DNA of 64,000 nt, taken from Hymenoscyphus infarciens (Eukaryota; Ascomycota; Leotiomycetes; Helotiales; Helotiaceae). The notes beneath the pieces are model-generated. The model had not been told where the DNA came from and did no database searches. It saw only the letters and a list, made by a program, of their open reading frames with translations. The stretch lies in assembly GCA_001414345.1 (NCBI GenBank), contig LLCB01000259.1, positions 1-64,000 of the forward strand. The letters are read 5' to 3'. The position numbers and the translations under genes are program-made. This document shows positions 12,939-25,930 of this stretch, one piece after another; the first letter of the stretch is position 1; each line of letters opens with the position of its first letter.

Positions 12939-13387
12939 TATAATAGTATACTATCCTAGATTATTATATAATAGTATTATTCTAAACTATTAGTATTTAT
13001 AAAACTACTAATACCTCTAAGTATTACTAATACCTCTAATACACCTAGAGCCGAGATTATAAATAACTAATACTTATATAAGCGAAGTGCTAAAGGTATT
13101 AATATCTAATATTTATATATAGAAGGGATTAAGAGTTAGATATTATATATTTATTTAGCTTTTCAGCTCTTATTATTTAGTATTAGCTATATTAGATAGA
13201 GCTCGGTTATTATTATTATTAGAACTTAGAAGCTTTTAAACTCTTATATATAGACATTTATATTTAGTATAGAAGAGAGACAGTTATTGTTTTCTTCTAT
13301 ATTAGTATCTAGTATCTATATACGTTATTCTACTATATATACTCTTATATACCTCTACTATAGTTATATATATTTCGTGCTATTATA
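12939..13387 (+). repeat. 3' LTR of element 1 (LTR family A)
   Basis: 449 bp. It is 27 bp shorter than the 5' LTR because one of two nearby copies of a ttatatatttagct-like word and the sequence between them is missing. It is followed by the TSD tatag. Confidence 0.85.
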
Positions 13388-13595
13388 TATAGAGTCTAAG
13401 AACTTTTTGTAATAGCTTTAGTAATAAACGTCTATTTAGTTTTAATACTTTATATAGAATCTTTAATATTATAATTACTACTCTCTTAGACTAAAATCTA
13501 TTCTACTAAACTATATAAAAGTATCTCTTTTATTTATATATTTATTTCTATTACTACTTTAAAGTAATAAAGACGTATAATCTTTTAACTATATA
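13388..13595. other. Spacer between element 1 and element 4
   Basis: About 200 bp of AT-rich old target DNA. It starts with the right TSD of element 1 (13388-13392) and ends with the left TSD of element 4 (atata, 13591-13595). No coding or repeat match was seen. Confidence 0.6.
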
Positions 13596-13907
13596 TATAA
13601 TAGCACGAAATATATACTACTACAAAAGAGGTATATAAGAGTACGTTAGGCAGAATAATATACGTAGATACTAGGCTCTAATATAGAAGAAAAGGAAAAA
13701 CTATCTCTTTCTCTACTCTAGAAGTAGGCTACTATATATAAGAGGTTTAGACTATAAGGTCTAAAACCGACTAACGTTATATATTAGCTAATATAAAAGC
13801 CTAAACCTACGTAACCTTCCTAAAATAGACAATATAAGATAATAACTACTGAAACTCTATATATAGTAGATACTTCTAGCTATCTAAGATAATAGTATAC
13901 TATTATA
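13596..13907 (-). repeat. 3' LTR of element 4 (LTR family B, short form)
   Basis: 312 bp, same length as 27276-27587 and the same orientation. It is related, inverted, to the 386-bp LTRs of element 3. It starts TATAATAGCAC and ends CTATTATA on the plus strand. Confidence 0.85.
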
Positions 13908-14549
13908 TCTCTCTCTCTTAAAAAAGACTCGTTCTAAGTCTTCTATCTCTTATTATTTAGAGTTGAATCGAGATAGTATAAGAGTTATAACATTTATTAT
14001 ATTTATTAATTTTATTAGTTTAAAGATATTAAACTTTGTTATAAGTGAGACGAGATATCGAGATGTCGATTTTAAGTTCAAATTATAACTGAACTAATTC
14101 GTAGATGCTTATAAAAGAGACTTTATTCTAATCCTTCTATATTAAAGTAAGTATTCGCGTTTACTAAAAGAGTATAGTCCGTTCCTATCTAGTAGGTCGG
14201 AAAAAGTTCAAAGCAGAGTTAAAGACGAATTAGAGTAGAGTCGGAGGTCGTTCGGTTAAGAGGTAGTAATAACTTAGTTAAGAGCTTACTTCGAGAGTAT
14301 ACCGATTCGTAACCGATTTAAAGACTTCAATGAAAAAAGGACTTCTAGCCTAGCTAGAAGTGAAAGAAAGTAAAGAATATAAAGACTATAAGACTCTATA
14401 CTAGAGTTAGTAGGGTTTCGGCTAGTTAAAAGAGTTTATTACCAAATATTAAAGAGTTTCGCTACTCGAAGTTTAGAATAATAAAAGAGGTAGTTTTAGC
14501 TAGTTAAAGAGTTATTACTGAAAGTTATTATATTACCTTATTCTCTTCT

Positions 14550-15150
14550 AAATTAGAGTACTTAAGAACTTATTTATTATCTTCTAATTCTAATTCTACT
14601 TTTTTAGAAGTAGTAGAAGAGTTGCTATTAGATTATAGAGAGTTTAGTACTAGATTAGATAAGAAGAGAGTATTTTAGACTAAAGTGCTAATATTATATA
14701 ACTTAATGTTTTAGTATATCTTCTTATCTAAAGCTAAAAGATTAGATACTATTTTAATAAAGTTATAGTTTTATTATCTCTTTCTTAAAGTAGCTAAGTT
14801 TTAAAGCTATAGTATAATCTTATCTTATATTTAAAAGAACTATTCTAATTCTAGTATGTCTTTAAGTATAGCTATACTTAAAAAGCGACTTTTAAAATTA
14901 GTAAAAGTTTCTTTAGCGTCTTCTTATCCTATTTAGAAGGCTATAAAAGTATTTCGAGTATCCTCTATTTCGTAACTAGTTAAAAAGTAGATATCTAAAA
15001 GAGTAACTATGTCTTCTTAATCTTTAAAAGTAAGATCTAACTTTAACTTATATCTAAGCTCTAAGTAGTTCTTAGTAAGTCTAGTTATTATACTCTAAAT
15101 AAGAGCTTTATATATTAGAGGTAAACTATAGTAGTTAGTATTTATATAGA
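14550..15150 (-). pseudogene. Gag-like remnant of element 4
   Basis: Minus-strand counterpart of the gag-like stretch in elements 1 and 3, recognised by repeat alignment (for example the block around 14.87-14.96 kb equals the AKETFTDFK region inverted). There are many stops. Its limits are approximate. Confidence 0.45.
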
Positions 15151-15931
15151 GTCTATCTTATACTAATATCTTCTATTATTAATATATAGGTAAAATACTA
15201 TTATTTAAAGGTTTAATCTTTTTAGTTATCTTACTTTTTTATTAGAAGGTATTCAAAGTAGCTTCGATACTATGTCGAGTAGAGGTAGAATATTAGAAAG
15301 TATTAAGAGTAGCTACTCGTAGCTAAAAGAGGTATAAATTAGAGCTTAGAAGTAAAAGAGAGTTCGATTAAGAAGAGTTTAAAAGAGAGTTAGATTAGAG
15401 AGAGTTTAGAGGAGAAGCGATTTATTAAATTATAAGTTTACTTACTCTCTTTTCTAGCTTAGCTAACTAATTCTTTATTTCTTAATTTCTACTTCTAAAG
15501 CTTATATAACTAACTATATCTAGTCTATATTTAAGAAGTCTCGCTTATCTTTATTCTTTCGTCGAGATCTTCTAGATTTTAGTATATAGATACTATTTAG
15601 ATAGCTTTTAGAAAGAGGAGTAGCTCTAGAAGGTAGCTTAACGCTATTCAGCGGAACTATCGACATAATATCGAATAGAGAGAGAGAGAGTAAGAGTAGA
15701 TTCAAAAGCCTTCGTAATAACTTTTAGTAATAGTCGACTTATTTACTAAATCTATATATAGTAGTCTCTATACTTAGAGAGTTATTAGAAGCCTCTAAAG
15801 TACTTAGCGTATTCCTACTTTCTTAATATATAAAACACGCTTTTTACTAGCTATCTAAAACTAATACTAAACTCTAATATTACTAGCTATCTAAGTAGTC
15901 TCCGATTATCTAGCTATTTAAGAATATTATC

Positions 15932-15972
15932 TATAATAGTCTATTATCTAGGCTATTCTAGATAGCTAGGAG
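15932..15972 (+). repeat. First part of the split 5' LTR of element 3
   Basis: 41 bp, matching the first 41 bp of the 3' LTR at 26774. Its last five bases (15968-15972, aggag) are the left TSD of element 2. Confidence 0.85.
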
Positions 15973-16467
15973 TGTAATAGTATAAAATATATATAACTAT
16001 AGTAGAGGTATATAGGAGTACGTATAGTAGAATAACGTATATAGATACTAGGTACTAATACGGAAGAAAACAATAACTATCTCTCTTCTATACTAAATAT
16101 AAACGTCTATATATAAGAGTTCGGAAGCTTCTAAGTTTCGATAATAATAATAACCGAGCCCTGCCTAATATAGCTAATACTAAATAATAAGAGCTGAAAA
16201 GCTAAATATATAATCTCTGATCCTTCGAAAAGCTAAATATATAATATCTAAACCTTAATCTCTTCTATATATGAATATTAGATATTAATACCTTTGATAC
16301 TTTACTTATATAAGTATTAGTTATTTGTAATCTCGGCTCTAGAGGTATTAGAGGTATTAGTACTACTTAGAGGTATTAGTAGTTTTACGAATACTAATAA
16401 TTTAGAATAGTGCTATTATATAATAATCTAGCTATTATATAATAATCTAGAATAGTATACTATTATA
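15973..16467 (-). repeat. 3' LTR of element 2 (LTR family A)
   Basis: 495 bp, identical in length to the other LTR of element 2. It is 19 bp longer than the 5' LTR of element 1 because of a tandem duplication of gctattatataataatcta at 16412-16449. Confidence 0.88.
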
Positions 16468-19400
16468 TCCTCTCTCTTTTAAAAAGACTTGTTCTAAGTC
16501 TTCGGTTATTAATTAGCGTAGTATTAGGTCGATTAGAGTATTATTTATCTCTTTATTATAAAGAATATAATTTATCTACTATTATAGTATCTAGTAGTTA
16601 GAGTAAGGTTAGTAGCTAGTAGTATTATTATTTAAGAGCTAATCGCTCTTTATTTACTACTATATACTATATAATAATAGGATATAAATAGAAGAGAAGC
16701 TAATAATTAGCTAGTAGGTAGAAAGTAGTATACTACTATAGAGTTATCGTATTCTTACTATTATTATATATTATAATAGTAATTATTAAGTAATAAACAA
16801 CAATCGTAAAGTAATAGCTATTATTATAAGTAGTATATTAGTAGACGACTTTTCTCTAATTCTAACTTCTCTTCTTCTTTTCTTTTTATCTAAATAATAT
16901 AAATAATAAGAATACCTTCTAATTAAGTATATTCTTATATACTAACTTATCTTCTTAGAATATATATATTATATATATATATATAAAAGTAAGTTCTTCT
17001 CTTCTTAATTAGACCTAATTTAAGGCTAATCTAATATAGTAAAATACCTCTTCTATATCCTCCTAATATACTTCTAGCTACCTACTAAGTCTACTACGTT
17101 TAGTACCTTTAGATAAAATCTTAGAATAGAAATTATATATACGCTTTTAAGAAGCTAAAGTCGAAGAAGTATAGATACTATATAGAGTAGAATACTATAT
17201 ATATCTTAGTAAGTTTAATCTTAAATATATACTAAATTCGTTCTAACTTAAGTAGTTACTATAGTTTATAAAGAAAGAGTTTAGTAAGCTTAAGCTTAAA
17301 AAGAAGAAGAGAGAGATTAAGAAGACTACTAAGGCCTTAGATAAGGTATTAGTTATTACTAGTATAGAGGTACTAAAGAATAGTTTAAAGATATAGTTTA
17401 CTCTTTTAAAAAAGACTTAAGCGCTTTATACTAAGGTTACTATAAGTATCTCTTAATTATCGAAGGGGTTTTAGTTACTAATATTTAACAGTTCTTACAC
17501 TATACTATAGAGAGTAAGACCTCTATCTAAACCTAGGTTTAGATCCTCTTTAAGGCCTATCTAAAAAGTTTATAAGCGTCTCTTTTAAAGCTAGTTATAG
17601 AAGGTTGCTAAGGTAAGAAGCGTCTCTATAAGGAGGAGGTAGTAGAGGAAGAGCCGATTTAGGCTTCTTATGCTTAAGAGAGTAGAGAGGAGGATAATAA
17701 GTTAGAAGAAGAAGAGGCTATAGTTTAAAGAGAGTTAGTAGGCCCTGTTTTAGTAGTAACTTAGTCTTAGTTCTTTACTTTATTAACTTTAAACATTCCT
17801 ACTAGTTAGTGTTTTATCTTAGGTTTTTATTATAAGTTCTTTATTAAGAGTAACTAGAATTAAAAGGTATTAATAAAGTTTTATAAATTAACTCTTTTAT
17901 CTAATTCTTATCTAATTCCTATATATTAAGCTATTTAGAGAGGTGTTAGAGTAGTCTTAGCTCTTCTAGATATTTAGTATAAAAGTCTCTTAGATAATAT
18001 AGTAAACTCTAAAAATTATCTATAAGATACTAAGTAGAATCTAAATTATATCTAATCTATTTTACTTAATATTATAGCTATCTTCTAAAAAGTCTACTAC
18101 TAAGTATTTCTTATACTTCTTATTCTTATATACTTTTAATAATATTTAGTAGAGGTTTTAGAGCCTCTTATTCTAGTAAGAGAGTGTTTAAGTCCTTTAA
18201 AAGTATATTAAGAGTAAAAACATTATAAATTAATAATCCTTCTAGAAGTTTCAGCTTATAAGAGTGTCTTATATAATCTAGTATTTTAAAAGGTTCTATT
18301 TATTATTTAGTAAGCTTTTAGCTAAGACGATTTATCTTAAGATTCTTAGTAAATAAGTAGACTTTATCTCTAATATCCTAGTTAATAGCTCTTTAGTATT
18401 ATTTTATACTATCTTCTATTCTTTTCTAGGCCTTATTTATATTATTTTTAGCTATTTCTTAAGTAGAGTATATATATTAGACTACTTTTACTACCTTATT
18501 ATAGTTAAGACGTTCCTAGGGAATAGATGTCTTTAGCGTGTTCTAGTCTTATAAAGTCCTTAAGTTAAGTTTAAGCTTAAGCTAATAAAGGGTTATACTA
18601 ATAGATAAGTATAAAAGTGTTATTTATACTCTATTTATTAGAGAGATTAATTCACTCTAGTTATCTTAATAGTAGATTATAAAAGGCCTTAGTCTCTAAT
18701 TAATATATTAGTTTATTATCTCTATCTATCTATCTATTTATTTATAGTAGATAGTACTAAGCTTAAGCTTAATACTAATTATTTAATAAAATTTAGTCTA
18801 AAATAATAATATAAATTAAGGTTCTTAATTAGACGTAATTAATTTAAAGTAGTAACTAAAATAGTAAATCTATTAAATAAAGAGTTTAGCTAAGCTTTTA
18901 ACATCTATAGTTAAGTAGTAGAGTATTAATACTAAATCCTTTCTAAGTTAGTTAATAAATACTAATATAGTATTAAATCTATATTTATCTTTTAAGAATA
19001 ATTTAAAGTCTATATATAAATATTATATAGAATAGTTAAGTATAGATAAAGAGTAAAGAAAGCCTTATTACTTAGTTTATTAAGAATAGGAGTATTTATA
19101 GGCTTAATAATTCCCTATATACCTTCTATAGTCTAAAAACATTCTAGCCTAGTAGTAGTATTATACTAATAACTAGTATATCTTTTTTATACTTAAGTAA
19201 GTACTAGATACTTAGTTATAGATTTCTTAGATTAGTTTTATATAGAGTTTAGTATTCTTTTAAATATAAAGTTAATTCTTAAAAAGTAGTAAATTATCTA
19301 ATAAGAGGTAGTATCTATTTAGAAGTTTATAACGTTCTTACTAAAAGAAGTATAGGTTATCTTCTTTTAACTTCTAAATTAGGTCTAAACTTAACTCTAG

Positions 19401-20299
19401 AATAATATCTATTATATTAAAAGATATAGATTATTCTTATAAAAAGATCTAAATAAGTTTAGTATTAATTTAAGAGTTTAACTAATTAGGTCTTAAGAGA
19501 GTATATAAGCAGCTATTTAATTTAGCTTAATTATAGGTTTTTAGGTCTTATTTATATTAGGTTAATATATCTACTTTTTAATTACTCTTTTTAGATATAA
19601 ATTAGATCTAAAAGTTAAAGTCTAATAAAAACTCTATCTATTAGACTTACTTAGCTATAAGTAGCTTAGTTATTATAAAGTATTCTAATAATCTATAGTT
19701 TAAATATATATTAATATACTTCTAATATAATATAAGTTTAAGGCACTATTTCTTAAAAGCTTCTATAATAGTAGATAGTTCTTTATTATAGATCTTCTAA
19801 TTTAATTCATAGTTAACTAGGATATATAAGTAGAACTTAATAAAGTACTAAAGGCTATTATATTATTATAAGAATATACTAGCTATTACTCTTTCTAAGG
19901 AGTCTATTTCTACCTTTATATTATAATTAGAGTCGAAGTAGTATAAGGTTTATATAGTAAGTAGCCTAGTTCTTAGTATTTTAAAAGCTTTATTATATTT
20001 AAGTATCTATAAAAACAGCTTTATAAGACGTATTATCATAGTTAGAGGTTTAGCGATTTTAACATAACCTTTAATAAATTATTTATAAAATCCTATAAAC
20101 CCTAGATAAGACTTTACACCTATTATAATATTAGGTTAAACCTAGTTTTATAAAAGCTCTACTTTTTTAAAGTTAACTTTAAGTCTTTTTATAATTAAGA
20201 TAAATCCTAAGTATTTAACTCTAATAATACTAAATTCGCTTTTCTTAATATCTATCTAAAGTCCTACTTCTTAGAGCTAATTTAAAACCTTTCTAACCT

Positions 20300-20750
20300 A
20301 TTTCTTATATTCTTTAATAGTATCTAAATAAATTAATATATTATCTAAGTAAGTAATATAAAAGTCGTCTAAATAGTTAATTAAGACGTTATTTATATAA
20401 TATTAATAGATAGTAAGGCTATTATAAAGTCTAAAAGAGAGGACCTTATATTTATATATATTATACTTAGTTCTAAACATAGTTATCTCTTCTAATTTAA
20501 GGTCTATTTAAATATAATAGAAAGCTTATCTAATATCTAATTTAGTAAAGATTTTAGCTATCTTTATCTTAGAAAGGAGCTTATTAATATAAGAGATTAA
20601 GTAGAGATTATTTTAGATTAGAGCGTTTAGCTTCTTATAATTAATATAGAACTATAACTTATTATTATTAGCCTTTTTAATAAAGAGTACTAGAGAGGCG
20701 AAAAGGCTATTACTATTAATAATAAACCCTTTATCTAGATTCTTTATAAG
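20300..20750 (-). pseudogene. Ty3/Gypsy reverse transcriptase remnant
   Basis: The minus-strand translation gives the canonical Gypsy blocks in order: SLVLFIKKANNNKL, NYKKLNALI, AKIFTKLDIR, TMFRTKYNIYKYKVL and then FYITYLDNILIY. In the last block the catalytic F/Y-x-D-D box appears as Y-L-D-N (plus coordinates about 20350-20395). Stops stand at positions where Trp, Arg or Gln is usual (for example after KLDIR, where Q is expected). The family assignment is firm and the gene is dead. Confidence 0.88.
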
Positions 20751-21899
20751 ATACTCCTTTATAGCTTTAAGCTCTATAGTTAACTATTGATATAGAGATA
20801 AAAAGAAGTTAAGAAGTAGCTTATTTAAAGTAATCTTATAATTATATTTATAGTAAGAAGAGAGCTTATTAGAAGCTACTTTTAAGAATACGTCTTTATA
20901 GAATAAGTAATACTTTAAAAGTTAAGTCTATATTAGAGCTCTTATCTTATTATTATCTTAGAGAGAGGCTAATCTCTTATCGATAACCTAATCTAGCTTA
21001 TAAAGGCTTATTATATAAAATTCTAAATTAGGCTATTTTATATTATAATATATTATATTTATACTTATTTTATAGATAAAGAAGTATAGAGTCTAGCCTT
21101 TTAAAGCTATACTAGTAGTTTATAAAGGCTTTAAACTAAAGTTAAATATTAAAATTTTAAAAGATGTTATTATAAATAGAAATAATAGCTTAGCTATATT
21201 TATAAGTCTACCTTTTTTACATCTTTCTTATTACTAAATAGTATATTCTCTTCGATTTATATCTAACTAGTAATTTAAAAAGGGTTTCTAGTTCTAGCTA
21301 GAAAGAGAAAGTAAAATTTCCTTACTATAGTAGAGAGTTAGAGAGTAATTAGCTAGCTAAATAATCTAACTCTTTAAGAGGTTAAGAAAGACTTTAAAGT
21401 AGTTTAACTATTTATTACTAATAATTAGGTCTTACTATTTAAAGTCTAGGATAATAAAGAGGTAGTTAAGAATATAATGTTTATTAATATTTAGATATAG
21501 TTATATAAACTAATTTACCTAGCTTTTAGTACTATTATTATATCTATAAATAAATACTATATATAGTAATCTCTAAATCTTTAAACCTATTAACTTTAAT
21601 AAGTATAGAGCTAAGAGCTGATTTAGAAACAGGTACCTGTTTACTCCTATATCTACTAAAGCTTATATTTTAATACTATATCTTTATATACTAAGAGTAG
21701 TATTTATAAGGAATTGTTTTCCTCTTATAAGCTTAGAAAGATTAAGTCTAGCTAGATTATATTTATATAAGCCTAGGAAGGAATTTTTACCTAGGCTTCT
21801 TCGTTTTCCTCCTAGCTTAGCTTAGAGTCGAAGTACTTTTTAGAAGGTTATTCTTCTTTAAGTTAATTATCTATCTTATTAATAGTAGAAAGATTAAGA

Positions 21900-23000
21900 T
21901 AATTAAGTTTAAAATACTTAAGCTTACTATAATAGTAATAATTTATACTAGTAGAGACTTAGTTTATTAATATAGTTTTTAATTTTTTACTAATAGAAAA
22001 TAGTCTAAGAGTTTATAAAATCTTATAAGATATAGGATTAAGTCTATATAAAAGTAGAAAGGTTTTTAAAGTAGAGCTAGATAAGGATTAAAAAGTACTT
22101 ATCTTTTTAAATAATAAGATTATACTAATTAGTTTAGCTATAGTACTAGTTATAGATAACTCTATATTTTAGCGTTTCTCTTTATCTAAGGCTAAAAGAT
22201 ATACTACTATCTTATTAAAATTATAATTCTAATCTCTCTTAGCTAAAGTAGAGCTATTTTAGAGCTATAGTATAATCTTATTCTATATCTAGTAGAATCT
22301 TTCTAACTCTAGTATTCCTCTAAGTATAGCTATACTTAAGAAGTATACTCTAAAATCTAAAAAAGTTTCTCTTATATAACCTTTTCTACTTATTTATAAA
22401 GCTTAAAATTTATTTTAAGTATCCTTCTTCTTATAACTAGTTAAGAAGTAGAAATTAAGAAGTTTAATTATATCTTATTAATTTTTAAAGGCTATATTAC
22501 CTATATTAGACTTATATTAAGGCTCTAAGTAGTTCCTAGCAAGTTTCGTAGTCGTTCTCTAAATAAAGGCTTTATAAGTTTTAGGTATATAGTAATAGTT
22601 AACGTTTACTTAGAGTCTATTATATATAGATATCTTCTATTACTTATAAGTAGATAAAGTACTATTATCTAAAGGTTTAATTTTCTTTATAATTTTACTT
22701 TTAATAGATTAAAAGGCTTTTAAAGTACTTTTAAGTTATAAGCGTAGAGTAGGTTATTATAAAGAAGGAATATTAGAGGTAGAGTCTCGCTTCTAATAAT
22801 AGTTTAAAAAGATAAAAGAAGGTATTTATATAAGTTAGATAAGACTTAGACTATAGTTATTATTTAGTAGTTATTAACTAATTTACTATACTAGGTCTAA
22901 TAATTAAGTAATCTAATTATCTTACTTTAAAATTTTCTATTCTTTTTCTTAATCCTTAGCTTCTATAGCTTAGATTATACTCTATATCTCGTCTATATTA
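21900..23000 (-). pseudogene. Gag-like remnant of element 2
   Basis: Minus-strand, upstream of the reverse transcriptase. The 22.0-22.5 kb part aligns as an inverted copy of the gag-like region of elements 1 and 3. No intact frame. The limits and the gag name rest on position and repeat comparison. Confidence 0.45.
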
Positions 23001-23563
23001 GAGAAGTCCTATTAATCTCTCTAGCTTCTAGATATAAAGCCTTTACCTTTATTATTCTTAGGCTTCTTAGTATTCTTAGAGGTATAGTACCGAGTTAAGA
23101 ACCTTTTAGTAGAAGCTTAACTTTATTATCTAAAAGAGAGCTCTACACTTAGAAGTAAAGCTTAAGAGAGACCTAGGGTCGCTCTAGATTCTAATATATT
23201 AAATATTAAATTAGAGAGAGTAAAAGAGACAATTTAGAAGTTTTCTAGATAACTATTTATATTATTAACTATCTAAATCGTATATAGTAATCCCTATATA
23301 AAGAGGGTTATTAAGATTCTTAGGAATACTTAGCGTATTCTAATCTCTTAATATATAAAACACGATTTTTACTAGCTATTTATATAGATACTAAACCCTA
23401 GTATTACTAGCTGTCTAGGAGATCTCTAGAATTCTAGCTATTTAAGAATATGTTATTATAGTCCGATTCTAGGCTAAATCGAAATCGAAATAAAAAAAGC
23501 AATAATAAGCTTAAAAGAGATATTATAAAAGCCGTCACTAGTAAAGAAGAGTTATTATTTTTA

Positions 23564-24058
23564 TATAATAATACGAAATATATATAACTATAGTAGAGGT
23601 ATATAGGAGTATATATAGTAGAATAATATATATAGATACTAGGTACTAATATAAAAGAAAATAATAACTATCCCTCTTCTATATTAAATATAAACGTCTA
23701 TATATAAGAGTTTAAAAGCTTCTAAGTTCTAATAATAATAATAACCGAGCCCTATCTAATATAGCTAATACTAAATAATAAGAGCTAAAAAGCTAAATAT
23801 ATAACCTCTAATTCTTTAGAAAGCTAAACATATAATATCTAAACCTTAATCCCTTCTATATATAAATATTAGATATTAATACCTTTAACACTTCGCTTAT
23901 ATAAGTATCGGTTATTTATAATCTCAGCTCTAGAGGTATTAAGAGTATCGGCACTACTTAGAGGTATCGGTAGTTTCATAAATGCTAATAATTCAAGATA
24001 GTGCTATTATATAATAATCCAGCTATTATATAATAATCTAGGATAGCGTGCTATTATA
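23564..24058 (-). repeat. 5' LTR of element 2 (LTR family A)
   Basis: 495 bp, with the same 19-bp tandem duplication (24003-24040) as its partner. It ends at CTATTATA before the TSD agaag. Confidence 0.88.
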
Positions 24059-24063
24059 AGAAG

Positions 24064-24408
24064 TACCTATTATATCTAAGGTTCAGCTATAGTATATTTA
24101 GCTTTTAGTAGTTATTGTTTTATATTATCTAATTTAGAAAGGTTATATACGTCTATACGTCTGTCTAGACTTTTAGACGTACTTTATAGAGTTTAGGCTT
24201 TTATATTAGCTAACGTATATTATTATTTAGTTTCGTATCTCTTTTTATATTATCTAAAACCTCTTATATATAGTAGTCTACTTCTAGAGTTAGAAAAGGC
24301 TAGTTTAGCCTTTTCTTCTATATTAGAGCCTAGTATCTACGTATATTATTCTACTAAACACACTCCTATATACCTCTTTTATAGTAATATATATTTCGTA
24401 CTATTATA
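24064..24408 (+). repeat. Second part of the split 5' LTR of element 3
   Basis: 345 bp continuing 15972. Together the two parts equal the 386-bp 3' LTR of element 3. It ends at CTATTATA and is followed by the shared 5' leader. Confidence 0.85.
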
Positions 24409-25419
24409 TAAAAAGACTAAACTCTACTTCGCTAGTAATAGCATTTATAATATCTCTTTAAGCTTATCGTTGCTTTTGTTTCTTTTTTAGGCTAGAATTA
24501 GACTTAAATAACGCTATTCTTAAATAGCTAGAATTCTAAAGATCTCCTAGATAGCTAGTAATATTAAGATTTAATATTAGTTTTAGATAGCTAGTAAAAA
24601 TCGTATCTTATACGTTATAGGATTTAAATATACTAAGTGTTTAGAATTCTAATAACTCTCTTTATATAGAGACTACTATATATAGGTTTAGTAAATAAGT
24701 TAACTATTACTAAAAGTTATCGTAAAGGCTTCCGAATCTACTAATATTATTATATCGAATTTATAAGAGATCTTAGGTCTCTCTAAATCTATTCCGCTAT
24801 AAGGTATTAAACCCTCTTCTAGAGCTACTCTTCTTTCTAAAAGCTGCTTAAATAGTATCTATATACTAAAACCTAGAAGATCTTAATAAAATAATAATAA
24901 TAATTAAAGAGACTAGTAAGACTTCTCAAATATAGACTAGATATAGTTAGTTATATAAGCTTTAAAAGCAGAAAATCAAGAAATAAAGAATTAGCTAGCT
25001 AAGCTAGAAAAGAAAGTAAGTGAACTTATAAGTTAATAAATCGCTTTATCTTTAAACTCTCTCTAATCTAACTCTCTTCTACTTCTAAGCTTTAATTTAT
25101 ACCTCTTTTAACTACGAGCAGCTACCTCTAATACCTTCTAATTTTCTCTTACCTAATATAGTATTAAAGCCCTTTTAAATACTCTCTAATCTTAATAAAA
25201 AAGTAAGATAACTAAAAAGATTAAACCTTTAAATAATAGTATTTTACCTATATATTAATAATAGAAGATATTAGTATAAGATAGACTCTATATAAATACT
25301 AACTATTATAGTTTACCTCTAATATATAAAGCTCTTATTTAGAGTATAATAACTAGACTAGCTAGGAACTACCTAGAGCTTAGATATAAGTTAGAGTTAG
25401 ACCTTATTTTTAAAGATTA

Positions 25420-25930
25420 AGAAGACATAGTTACTCTTTTAGATATCTACTTTTTAACTAGTTACGAAACAGAGGACGCTTAGAACGCTTTTGTAGTCTT
25501 AAAGATAAGAGAAGAAGAAGATAACGCTAAAGAAACTTTTACTGATTTTAAGAGTTACTTTTTAAGTATAGCTATACTTAGAGGTATACTAGAATTAGAA
25601 TAGTTCTTTTAAATATAGAATAAGATTACACTATAGCTCTAAAACTTAGCTACTTTAAGAAAGAGATAATAGAACTATAACTTTATTAAAATAGTATCTA
25701 ATCTTTTAGCTTTAAATAAAGAGATATACTAAAATACTAAGTTATATAATATTAGCACTTTAGTTTAAAATACTCTCTTCTTATCTAATCTAGCTCTAAA
25801 CTCTTTATAATCTGATAGCAAATCTTCTACTACTTCTAAAGAAGTAGAATTAGAATTAGAAGATAATAAATAAGTCTTTAAGTACTCTGATTTAGAAGAG
25901 AACAAGGTAATATAATAAAATTTAGTAATA
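25420..25930 (+). pseudogene. Gag-like remnant of element 3
   Basis: The plus reading includes AKETFTDFKSYFLSIAILRG near 25.52-25.59 kb, the best-preserved form of the stretch shared by all four Gypsy-like elements. Stops follow soon after. It is called gag by position and general character only. Confidence 0.5.

Larger units (their letters stand above)
660..13387 (+). mobile_element. Element 1: Gypsy-like LTR retrotransposon, no pol seen, interrupted by a Copia element
   Basis: Bounded by direct LTRs (660-1135 and 12939-13387) whose ends form short inverted repeats (TATAATAG...CTATTATA). It is flanked by identical 5-bp TSDs, tatag at 655-659 and 13388-13392. A purine tract (aaaagagagagga, 12926-12938) abuts the right LTR, which sets the orientation as plus. 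Without the nested Copia (2327-10045) the internal part is only about 4 kb: leader, a gag-like stretch near 10.1-10.5 kb, a repeat-rich segment, and a 3' part that is also present inverted in element 2. I see no reverse transcriptase or integrase, so it looks non-autonomous. RIP has destroyed every frame. Confidence 0.85.
15973..24058 (-). mobile_element. Element 2: Ty3/Gypsy retrotransposon with pol, inserted in the LTR of element 3
   Basis: Two 495-bp family-A LTRs (15973-16467 and 23564-24058) are flanked by aggag (15968-15972) and agaag (24059-24063), a TSD pair that differs by one G-to-A transition. The left LTR keeps a TG terminus. A pyrimidine tract follows 16467 (polypurine tract on the minus strand), so the 5' LTR is on the right. 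The 8.1-kb element reads, right to left, gag-like (about 23.0-21.9 kb), reverse transcriptase (about 20.75-20.3 kb), and presumably RNase H and integrase in the pol part downstream. It is the only Gypsy copy here with a visible polymerase, and it is riddled with stops. Confidence 0.9.

Noticed and set aside
15520..15705. 61-codon minus-strand ORF in the AT-rich block
   Set aside because: It lies within the gag/leader remnant of element 4 and has no conserved counterpart in the other copies.
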